Part shown: in pieces, positions 34,471 to 47,100 of the stretch
Layout: each line of letters starts with the position of its first letter
Position numbering within the stretch: the stretch's first letter is position 1
DNA from: Owenia fusiformis
Taxonomy: Eukaryota; Annelida; Polychaeta; Sabellida; Oweniidae
Direction of reading: 5' to 3'
Length of the DNA: 64,000 bases
NCBI GenBank assembly: GCA_903813345.2
Contig: CAIIXF020000012.1
Coordinates: forward strand, 9,816,432-9,880,431
Notes under the pieces: model-generated
What the model was told of the DNA's origin: nothing
Databases searched by the model: none
What the model saw: only the letters and a program-made list of their open reading frames with translations
Program-made: the position numbers and the translations under genes

Positions 34471-34784
34471 AGCAAATGCGTGACAAATACGCAAATTGCG
34501 GGACAGTTGGACCACAGGTGCTTCCCCCTAAATCTTTTCTGTTTCAATGTCCTGAGAGTGAGGAGGGGCAAAACCTCGGTAAAGGACTTGATACAATTTT
34601 CTGTGTCACCTGATATAGGCTGATTCAATGAAAGAAGAAGTGCAATTTTCAAAAAATAGACAGTCCTAACCTCAATCTGAATTCTGAAGTCGTTGGGAGA
34701 TAGGGAATATAAAAATACAGAAACAACAACAAAAACAATAGATACACTTACTTTTTGTGGATGCCAAGTCTTAGAATAGAACAC

Positions 34785-35182
34785 AGTTCAACCAGTAACT
34801 GTGAGAAACTATTTTGAGAAACAAAAAAATATTTTCAAATTTGGCAAATCTCGTTAACATCTCGTTTACTTCTCGAAGACGAGACATCCGGGATCTAGGC
34901 GCCTGTCGCCATTTTGCGAGTTTCTTTGGATTTTCTCTGCGTTTACGGGCGATTTACGCTCTCTTGCGATCAGCTTTGGGGAACATCAACCCCAAAGAAT
35001 AAGAGTTCATAAACTTCATTTTTATTCTACACCTTAAATAAATATAATTATTGGGTAATTTCACAAGAAAATTACCATTTTCTTCGGGGTCTTTTGCAAA
35101 CATGGAGTTGTAAAAATGAAGCCAAACGGAAAATCAGTCGAGCCTTTTCAAGGAGCGACTTCGAAGTCCTTCGTGGGAGTGT
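34785..35182. promoter_or_regulatory. RNF10: Likely shared divergent promoter of the PRR11-like gene and RNF10
   Basis: The two genes run head-to-head across this short interval. It holds a GTAAGT splice donor for the minus strand near 34750, a GCCATTTT motif (34908-34915, YY1-like), an ACATCCGGGA motif (ETS-like) just before it, and no TATA box. Such motifs are typical of TATA-less housekeeping promoters. Transcription starts were not observed. Confidence 0.4.
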
Positions 35183-38100
35183 ATGTTAGAGGAGACAGTA
35201 ATGGAAAAGAAACCTTCAAGCCGACCCGGGTCAGTCCCGCCCAAGGGAAATGGTGGCTTGGAGAGTAAAAAACAAGGTAAAATTAATTTCGTAATTTGAC
35301 CTTGAACTTCACTCAGGCTAGAAATGTTAAATTCAGTTTCACTTTCGTTGAAGTTAGCTTGTACGGTTGCACCATGGTATTGCAAGAGAGAAAAATGGAA
35401 ACGGCTCAGATAGTTTGAAAACAAACAATCAAAGCACCACAGTGCAATGTAATATGGAAAAATACGTTCATAGTTTCAATTCCAAACGTTTGTAGTTACT
35501 TCGGTCCAAAGCCTTCTCTATATTCCGGCTTTGAGTAGGAAGATTGAGCTGCCTTGGTATTGTAAATATTGTAAATCATTGTGTCACACGCACAGTAAAT
35601 ACTAGTATGTATCCAACAGACCGAATATAATATTCGGTCTGTTATGATTGATATATTTCCTGTGGAAATCGCGGTGATATTTTTTGCACATTAATTTCTC
35701 GTTTATTATAAGAATGTTCACCTTGAAAATTGGTGAATATGTTGAAGAGATGTTCATCTTAAACTAGAAGCAAAAATATTTGTATAAGGCGGGTACAAGT
35801 TGATATAAAATAATGAAATGTTCAGACTCACCAAAGCTTCAGGATGTGTTCATAAGTAGATCGCGAAATCAATGTCAAGGACGTTTGAGTTCACGAGATC
35901 CAAACGAGATATGCAAATTTTGAACTTTGACAACACATGACCACCTGATTACCTCGGCCTTCTTCATGAATATTTCCGCTCTATTTACTATAAATGAAGA
36001 AAATTAATCGGGATAATGATAATAAATGACTAGATCTAATAAATTCCCGCACAAATGGAATTTAGCAATACGCTTCCGTAATGTTGCTCCGTCCGCTCCA
36101 CGTGTTATTTGTTTACAAATAGACTGACGTCACTGGCTAAATCTCGTTTATCGTGAGAATTGGCATTGCCAAAATGGCTTGACCTAATCAATGGCTTCGC
36201 TACAAGAAGCGTCTGTACATTTTATGAATATCTTCAGTAAGAGGACAATATACGAAAAAATAATATTGTAAGTTCTTTATAAGGTAATCATTTTATCATT
36301 AAACAAACTTATTTGTAACATTTATACAACACCACATTTTACAATAGGTGACTTACAGTCTGAATATTTATTCAGACGAAGGATACAGTCTACAGTAAAT
36401 ACGGCATAATAATATGAAATATACCTCTATGTATAGATTTGAGAAACATCAGCACACATCTCCGTCTGAATCTATTGAAATATTTGATTTCTTAAGCGAG
36501 AATAATTTCAAAGTTTCCTCCATTTATTCATGTCCGGAACCGGAAGCCATTTTTTAGCTACAGCGAGTAAATTTCACAATGTGTCAAACTCCTAAAAGAA
36601 ATTTTGAAATATCTAAATCCAGACAAGCAACGCTTCATCCTAAATATAATAATATTCTTAAAAATATTTATAAAATTTATTAAAAATGATTTCTAGGTGC
36701 GTGTAGCAATTTTTACATACGAAATACGAGTACATACAAAATCAATGAAGTTACAGTACATCTAGCTGTAAGCTAGAGACTCGAGTAATTGACAGAACGT
36801 TGAGTTTTATCCAAATAACAACTAATCCAACGTATTTTCAGCGGCAAGAAACTAAAATATAAAAAATTTAATCATATTTTTCAGAAAATGGAGCGAAGTT
36901 CCCAAAACAGGGTCGGAGGAAGGAAGGTCAGGGTGGGAAGGGGCGTGGGGAACCGCCTCAAGGAAGAAAAACAACCTACCCTTTATCCAATAAACCGGGA
37001 GCAAGGCCTCGTCCTCGAGGATATAACGGTGGAGGACAACGGGATGAGGTAAATGTTATACTTTTCATCATTATTTTTGAAGATTCAAGGTTAGAATATC
37101 CAAAGTTGATAGGTTGTAGTCGTCATAAATTGTCAGTACATGTACATACATGTAAAACTTGATTAATTATTGCAACGCATGTATTTAAATGAAGCATAAG
37201 ACTAAAAAGAAAACATGCTCTTTATTTTTTAGATGAACCTGGACAGGAGGGTTGAGCCTGGCTCTGCCCTTATGGAAGGTTCCAAGAAAGGCAATGGCAA
37301 CTTAAACCATTTGCTAAACTTTACGTTCACCCCTCGCGAGGGGGCTGGAGGTATGCCAGGAAATACTGGTTGGAAAGGCCGTAACAAGTGGAGTCGGAAA
37401 GGTCCAAAATACAACAAGGAACAGTTTTTACAAGCAAAGTAAGTCAAGTATTGTAATGCATATTATTCAAATTGGTGTCAATGAATTATACCATGGATAT
37501 GATTTACTACATCTAGATAGAAGTTTAAATCAGATTAATGCTTTTTTAGGAGTCCATATTAATTCTTTAATATTTTCAAAGAAATCTGAATGAATGATCT
37601 AAGATGATTGAATATGTGTTTCTAGTTGCCAGTTCATTGTCAAGGACACAGGAGACTACACAATACATGCAGGGGACCCTGATAGACTGGTTGACTGGGA
37701 TCTTATAGAACAAGTGGTAAGATTAGATTTATAGTGAACATTTTTGTATTTTTGAATAAAAACAATGTTTATGTTGTTCATGACAATTTTTTTAATTCAA
37801 CATTATGCTTTTTTAGTATGTAAAAAATTAATTCTTGCTTTAATGTTTATCAACCATTGTGGTTTCCATTTTGGGTTGGAGTTAATAGCAGATGATGCCT
37901 AAGAATCTTCCATACAATCATATTGATTTGAGAACCTCCAGGTTAAGGGAAACAGTACAGCACTGCATCAGCATTTAATTAATCACTACAATTATTTTAC
38001 TTTTATTACAGAGGATATTTAGCCATGAGGTGCCATCATGTCCGATATGTCTATACCCCCCTACTGCAGCGAAAATAACCCGATGTGGCCATATTTACTG

Positions 38101-41100
38101 CTGGTCGTGTATCCTACATTTCTTATCTCTCGATGAAGGGGACAAGAAACGCAACTGGAGAAAGTGTCCCATCTGCTATGACTACATTTACCAGAAAGAC
38201 CTGAAAAGGTAAGAATTAAATTGAATTGAACAATATTTCAAATTTGATTGAAGACGAAGCTTTGCTTTTTGAAATACACATTGTTACTATTAGGTTGCAT
38301 TTTGATAATTGACTGGCAATAATTGTAATGGAATATTTTGATGTGCATCTAACATCGTCCATATACACCATTCTCATATTATTACAGGAACCCTGTTAAA
38401 GTTATTGCACATAATTTAATAAAACATATTTATAAGCCTCCAGAAATCTTTGTCCAACTCATATTTAAAATTCACATTTTAAGTGATTTCTCATTGTCTT
38501 TATACATTCCAGTGTAACATCATTTGCTACCCACCATTATGTGGCTGGGGAGAAGATTTCAATGAAGCTGATGAAAAGGGCCCGTGGCTCCACCTATACC
38601 GTGCCCCAGGGACAGTGGGCTGAAAGAGAGGCTAAACTTCACACGATAGATGGTATGTTCTATGGAGAGATGTATGACCATCTGCCTTTCTTATATCATC
38701 TGCTATAACTTAATTCTATTAAAGAACATAACGTCCAATTTATCATGCAAACAAGACACAAAGTGATAAATATCGCACTTTGAAGAGCAAACTGGCCACC
38801 ATGCAATTTACCCAGCATGGCCAAAACCTAATCAGACCTTGGCACTAGTCTGCTCTTGCATCTGTAAACATTTGAAGTTGACAAGGTTAGCGGTTTTCCT
38901 GCAATTTTGATGACAAGAATTTATTTGTAGTCTTGAACTTTGGGAAAATTTAGATAACATTGTTTGTGACCTAATTTGATGACCTTCGACCTTGAAAATT
39001 TCACTTTTTCAGACCTCAGTAGGTCTTTTGTAATTAGCTGACCTAAATTTAAATCCAAAATATCAATTTAGAAAATCAAATTTTTGACCTTTTCAAGGCC
39101 ACTGAAGGTCAACGAAAGGTCAAATCTGAAATCTAAGGTCAGATTTGAACATTTGAGAACTTGTAGATGTTTTTAAAAAAACAATTTGGTCAATTTGGAG
39201 CAAGTTGAAAAATTCAAAATGGCCACCAAATTGAAAAATTCAAAATGGCCACCATGTAATTCAGCCAGCATACCCAAAACCTAATCAGATCTTGGCAATA
39301 GTCTGTTCTTGCATCTGTAAAAATTTCAAGTTGAACGGATAAGTGGTTTTCCTGGAATTTTAATGACAAGATTTGTTGAAAAATTCAAAATGGCCACCAC
39401 GTAGTTTACCCAGCATGCCCTTAACCTAATCAGATTTTGGCACTAGTCTGCTATTGCATGTGTAAAAATTTCAAGTTGAACAGGTTAGCGGTTTTCTTGG
39501 AATTTTGATGACAAGAATTGATTTGTAGTCTCAAACTTTGAGAAACTTGGATAACATCATTTGTGACCTAGTTTAATGACCTTGACTTTCGACCTTGAAA
39601 ATTTCACTTTTCAGACCTCAGTAGGTGTTTTGTAATTAAGCTGACCTAAATTTAAATCCAAAATATCAATTTAGAAAATCAACTTTTTTGACCTTTTCAA
39701 GGTCACTGAAGGTAAAATGAAAGGTCAAATCTGAAATCTAAGGTCAGATTTGAACTTCTGAGAACTTGTAGATGTTTTTAAAAAAAAAATTTGGTCAATT
39801 TGGAGCAAGTTGAAAAATTCAAAATGGCCGCCAAATTCAAAAATTCAAAATGGCCACCATGTAATTCAGCCAGCATACCCAAAACCTAATCAGATCTTGG
39901 CAATAGTCTGCTCTTGCATCTGTAAAAATTTCAAGTTGAACGGATAAGTGGTTTTCCTGGAATTTTGATGACAAGATTTGTTGAAAAATTCAAAATGGCC
40001 GCCACATAGTTTACCCAGTATGCCCTTAACCTAATCAGATCTTGGTACTAGTCTGCTCTTGCATCTGTAAAAATTTCAAGTTGAACAGGTAAGCAGTTAT
40101 CCTGGAAATTTGATGACAAGATTTGGTTTATGTCCCGCCCGCCCGCACGCCCAAACGCCCGCCCAACAGCACAAGACGACGACAATATAGCACTTTTTCA
40201 AAGTGCGATAAAAATACAGTTCTTGGGAATTTAATAAGGTTAACGTTGGTAGGAATACTTACTGACAAAAGTAACATCAATCTTCGAAGAACAATAGAAA
40301 ATAGTATTTTAACTGAAAAAAATGGTCAAGTTTGAAAAAAGGAAAAATGTCACATTTGAAAATTGAGAAAATTGTCACTTGAAAATAGAAAAATATAAGA
40401 AATCGGTGAAATCAGTAATAGTCACTGAACTATTTGACATGCAAGATCAGTTCCACTTTACAGTTTTTTCTGAATTGTTAATTTTTTCAGATGATGTCGA
40501 TACACGCTTTGTTAAACTACTAGTGGCATCTGCTGACCAAGTCAATGAGAAGATTGTCAGTAAAGAGAAACAACAACTTCTACAACAAAAGAGGGAAGAG
40601 GGGGAGGTGAGCATTTATGTATTATCATTATCAAATACTGAATATCTAGTCATGTAAAACAGGAGTGGTGCCAAAATTTTGACAACTGGCAATATGAATG
40701 AGTAAAATTGGCAAAATTATTGGAATTTTTTTATATGGAAACAGTTGCAAAATTCCACAAAACTACAGCATTTGACATTATACCAGATGGTTGCAAATTC
40801 GCTCCAAATACAACCAAATTTCACAATTTTCCTGTGGGAGACCCCCTGAATGCTCTTTTTGCTCCGCTCAACAACTTCCCTGATGGCGAACTACTTAGAA
40901 ATATAGCGCTACGCCCATGTATGTATGAGGATTTTATGAAGCAGGTCCTTTGAGCCCTTTGTTACATGGGGAACTGTAAACTGGTTCGAATTCCATTCCC
41001 CATTCAGTCTAAACATTTATGCCATTTCTGTTGACAACCTTTCAGATATTCATCCACTATTATTCTGTATATATATTTCAATTTATATTTTTAGAGTTTA

Positions 41101-44100
41101 GAATCATCATTCGTTGATGCTGCACTGACAGATGTCACTAGTAGAGAAACATCACTAAACGTTTCCATGGCTGCAAGTAACGAAGCAAGTGAAATGATTA
41201 AGGGACCAAAGCTGGAGTCTGAGGTGACTCAAGCTGATATGGCTACACAGAAAATTACTCCCTCCTGGGGAGCTGGGGGTGAGGGCAGCTCAAAGGTAAG
41301 TCCTTTTACATAGTAATTGTACTTATGTTATTCATTTCTTCTCAGAATTTGACTTTATGTTTGCAGTTTTTATGTCACCACCAGAAGTGGTGAAATATTG
41401 CTATAGTTTGTGGACAGTGTTTGGCCTTCAGCATTTGGCATCTGTAACAAATGGCAGGTGGTGACATTTCGCATGTTAATGTCTTGTGTAATTCAGTCAT
41501 CTTCTGGAACTTTGAATGTATTAAAAATAATTTTAAGTAGAGCAAGCCACAATGAGAAAAAAGTAAAGGTATTTTTAGTCAAAAACTTAATCTAAAAAAA
41601 ATCATTGGTTTAAGAAGTCAAGCTAGCATTTTTTCTTTATGCTCCTTAATGTTAAATTACTCTTTCAGACTGTCACAGAGTACGCATCAGCATTTGATGA
41701 TGAAGAAGCATCATCTGACCACTCAGATAATACATCTCATTCATCCATATGTCCGTCTGAAGAACATGAAAATCACTCACTAGAGGACCAGAATATTCAC
41801 TCACTAAAGGGCCAAGGAAATCACTCACCAGAGGGCCAGGGTAATCACTCACCAGAGGGCCAGGAGAATCACTCTCTAAACAGCCTGAGTAATCTTTCAC
41901 AAGAGGAAGTTGTGACCAAGGAGAATGGGACGAAGGATGACTCTAAAGCATCTGAAACAACTGAAAATGAAGATATGTCACGTCAAAGTGAGGAAGGAGC
42001 TATGGGAGATAAAACACAGCATCATCATAACCCAAGCACCAAGATACCAACTGCCATGTACTATTTCTACCAAGGTAATTGCCAGACGTACTCAAATAAA
42101 AATCTGGGAATTTTTTCATGTAACATTGTTAAACTAAAATAGATAACAACCTAAGACCAGATCAGTTTATATAAGTGCTGGCTGAAATTAAAATTACATT
42201 TTAGATTGACCCATGATACACCCAATATGATACAACAATATTCATTGGTGGATAATGGGGGATGGGATCTAGACCCCCCCCCCTCCCAACGCCCCCGGAG
42301 ATCTTTGATATAAAAATCATAACACACTTATCTCTATGCAAAATATTTGACAAAACCTGGCATTCCTGATGTACAGTGTTAAAGGAGTTAAAAACATTTA
42401 TATTTATTTTTTCAGCTGAAGATGGCCAGCACATTTACCTGCACTCTCTCAATGCAAGATGTTTGATCAAGGAATATGGTAGCCTTGAGCAAGCACCTGA
42501 GGTCATCACTGCAGAAATAATAGAAATGGAAGCTGTTTCAATGAATGAGGTAATATAAAACAGTCATCATGCTATCTGTTGGACCAGAAAACAAGGAGTA
42601 CTGTTTAAGATTAGTCTCAATAACAACAGGCAAAATGAACATGCAAAAAAAGAAAAAAATGTTGAACATTAATTTTAAAAATAAAACAGACATAATGCTA
42701 TCTGTTGGTCCAGAAAACACAAGGACTACTCTTGAAGATTCGTTTCAATAACAACAGGCAAAATGAGCATTCAAAACAGAAAAATTATGGAAAATTTGAA
42801 TTTTAACAAAGTATTCATAATTGCAGAATTCCTCAAAAATTTGATCGGTCAGTCATTCGTCCCCCCCCCCTCCCTCCCTCCTCAAAACATTCAAGCAGTT
42901 TTGGTGAAACAACATGTGTTTTTCTGCTATTGCTTGTTGTTCATGAACCTCCTACATGTCCTATTATATGAGTTAATGACATTTCTAACTCACATCCTCT
43001 ATGAGTCACAACAACAAATAATGTGAACATGATTGGCCTTTTAATTAAACCTTCCTTTTATTTTCAGGAATTGAGAAGAAGGTTGAAGTATTTGAATCAT
43101 CTGCCTTTGACGTGTGAATTCCAAGTAGCAGAACTGGCCTTTAAGTCTCCCAGTTTATCCAAGAAAACACTTGCGGTTTTCCAAAGTAAGATTTTCGAGA
43201 TTGAAATTTTTCCTTTATATATTTTGTAAAATATATATTGGCACAATCCCTGTCATTTTGTTCATCTTTCTTTTCCCTTATGAAAAGATCAATGGAGTTC
43301 AATGTATTTCCCACTATGCAACAACCATAGATATACCATTGATACAACACTTGTAGTTACAACCATGGTTAGATGTATGAGTGGTTGTTAAGGGTGGAAA
43401 TGAACATTGATAACCACTGTATCGATTTTTAAAGACACCATTGTACATTATCCATTGAAACTACCATAGTACTATGGTAGTTAACATTTATCTAACTTTT
43501 TAGACTGTCTTAAAAGTTTTTATGACTTTAAATAGATGTCTCTCAATTTCATTGTGTTTTAGGGATCTTTTGTCAAGTTAATTTTATGTTGAAATACTAT
43601 GTTTTATTTTAAACAAATAAAAACGGAAAATCAGATGATAGACATATTGAACAAGTCCTGTATCAACAGCACTATTTAATGAATAATGTATCTTTATATT
43701 CTAATATTGTTTATATTTTATCAATATTTTTGACAGGTTTTGGGACATCCATAATTTTCTGTTAGTTTGTTAATATTTATATCAAACCTATCAATTATAA
43801 CCAGTTTGGGGCGGGCTTTGAAATGTTATGAAGAATATAACATTTTGAAAATGATGTCCTGGGCTTAGAGGAAATTGTAATTTACTGTATAATAGAATAT
43901 GAAAGTATACAATGAGAATTATATTCAAACAATCATGTCCATCATTGCAACTGTGGAACAACTCATAGATCTACCATGGGCATAATGTTGTATATCTGAA
44001 AATATTAAAATGCTCAATTTGAAATTCATATCCCAACTGTAATCTAGAATATGAATTTGAACACATTGAGAATTATATTCAAACAACCACTACAACGGTA

Positions 44101-47100
44101 GATTCAAACAACCACCGTTTCTGCAACTAAAGAAACAATGGTAGATCTACTATAGGCATGATGTAATAAATCTGAAATTATAAGAAAGCTCAAGTTTTAA
44201 GTCAAATCATAGCTGTTATCTAGAATATGAAACTAAACAATGAGAATTATATTCAAACTACCACTGTTTCTGCAACTGTAGAAACAATGGTAGATCTACC
44301 ATAGGCATGCTGTAGTATATCTGAACATATAAAATATTTAGTTTTGAATTTTAATCATAACTGATATCTTGAATATGAAATTGAACAAGGAAAATTATGT
44401 TCAAACAACCACGTTTCTGCAACTGTAGAAACAGTGGTAGATCTACCATAGGCATAATGTAGTAGATCTGAAAATATGAAAATGCAAGATTTTAAATTCT
44501 AATCATAACTGATACCATAAAATATGCAATTGAATAAGGATAATTATATTCAAACTACCACTGTTTCTGCTACAGTAGAAACAATGGTAGATCTACTGTA
44601 GGCATGTTGTAGTATATCTGAAAATATAAAAATTCTCAATTTTAGATTATCATCATAACTGATATCTAGAATATGAAATTGAACAATAAGAATTATATTC
44701 AAACTACCACTGTTTCTGCTACAGTAGAAACAATGGTAGATCTACTGTAGGCATGATGTAGTACATCTGAAAATATAAAAATTCTCAATTTTAGATTAGC
44801 ATCATAACTGATATCTAGAATATGAAATTGAACAATGAGAATTATGTTCAAACTACTACTGTTTCTGCTACACTAGAAACAATGGTAGATCTACTGTAGG
44901 CATGATGTAGTACATCTGAAAATATAAAAATTCTCAATTTTAAATTATAATCATTAACTGATATCTAGAATATGAAATAACGCAGATGCGAGTAGGTAGT
45001 TACCACTTTCGCCACCAGGTGGCTCGTTCGGGTCAGATAACATGGCGGGTATAGTAGAAAGTTCCCTTTAACTTAAATAACGTCTGTTTTAGTGGTTCAA
45101 TTTTTATATAACCCTTATGTATCTAATAGTTGTACAAATTAAAATATGTCCAGTAAAAGAAAATGTTATCTGTCCAATACAAGAAAAGATATTTCACTTT
45201 TTGTGATTTTGTAACATGGGGTCTATGAGGAATCAACCCGAACAAGAAGTCACATTTTCAAAAAAAATTTAATTTTCAAAGTTGATAAACAATTTTCGAA
45301 ACCATATTTCTAGATGTACTTTTACATGTCGATTTCAAATATTTGTCTGTATTTTGAATATTTAAAGACATAAATCAAAAATTTTTCTATTCGCATCTAG
45401 TCTATTGAACAATGAGAAATTATATTCAAACTACCACTGTTTCTGCTACAGTAGAAACAATGGTAGATCTACTGTAGGCATGATGTAGTACATCTGAAAA
45501 TATGAAAATGCAAGATTTTAAATTCTAATCATAACAGAAACCGTAAAATATGCAATTGAATAAGGATAATTATATTCAAACTACCACTGTTTCTGCTACA
45601 GTAGAAACAATGGTAGATCTACTGTAGGCATGTTGTAGTATATCTGAAAATATAAAAATTCTCAATTTTAGATTATCATCATAAATGATATCTAGAATAT
45701 AAAATTGAACAATGAGAATTATATTCAAACTACCACTGTTTCTGCCACAGTAGAAACAATGGTAGATGTACTGTGGGCATGATGTAGTACATCTGAAAAT
45801 ATAAATATTCTCAATTTTAGATTATCATCATTAACTGATATCTAGAATATGAAATTGAACAATGAGAATTATATTCAAACTACCACTGTTTCTGCTACTG
45901 TAGAAACAATGGTAGATCTACTGTAGGCATGATGTAGTACATCTGAAAATATAAATATTCTCAATTTTAGATTAGCATCATAACTGATATCTAGAATATG
46001 AAATTGAACAATGAGAATTATATTCAAACTACCACTGTTTCTGCCACAGTAGAAACAATGGTAGATGTACTGTGGGCATGATGTAGTACATCTGAAAATA
46101 TAAATATTCTCAATTTTAGATTAGCATCATAACTGATATCTAGAATATGAAATTGAACAATGAGAATTATATTCAAACTACCACTGTTTCTGCTACAGTA
46201 GAAACAACGGTAGATCCACTGTAGGCATGATGTAGTACATCTGAAAATATAAACATTCTCAATTTTAAATTATAATCATATTACTGATATCTAGAATATG
46301 AAATTGAACAATGAGAATTATATTCAAACTACCACTGTTTCTGCTACTGTAGAAACAATGGTAGATCTACTGTAGGCATGATGTAGTACATCTGAAAATA
46401 TAAACATTCTCAATTTTAAATTATAATCATATTACTGATATCTAGAATATGAAATTGAACAATGAGAATTATATTCAAACTACCACTGTTTCTGCTACTG
46501 TAGAAACAATGGTAGATCTACTGTAGGCATGATGTAGTACATCTGAAAATATAAATATTCTCAATTTTAGATTAGCATCATAACTGATATCTAGAATATG
46601 AAATTGAACAATGAGAATTATATTCAAACAACCACTGTTTCTGCTACTGTAGGCATGATGTAGCATATCTGAAAATATTAAAATGCTCAATTTTAAATTC
46701 ATATCCCAACTGTAATCTAGAATGATATGAGTTTGAACACATTGAGAATTATATTGCACTTCTCAGCTTATAATTGGTATTAAAGCTATACATTGTATAC
46801 TGCTATAAGGGATAAACAGAGTTGTACATACAGATACAGGACTTAGGTTTACATGGAAACTCAGAATCAGTAAACATTTTTAAAGTGTATACAAAAACTA
46901 TACATGTAGCCACTAGCCATGTAGGTTCTACAATGAATAAGTCCTGGTTTAATGAGAAATATTCTATACAAATCAAAGTAATTTAAATTAAACTTCCAAC
47001 CAGTTGTTAATGATGCAATTATAAGATATGGATATTTGTTTTAAAAAGTAAAATTGTCTAGCTATAGCCATTATTCAGAGGTTACTTTAAATGCTCTAGG

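Noticed and set aside
34455-34784. Minus-strand frame of 109 residues as the first exon of the PRR11-like gene
   Set aside because: It would begin at GTG with an in-frame stop just upstream and no ATG. Only the GTAAGT donor near 34750 is credible, fitting a non-coding first exon.
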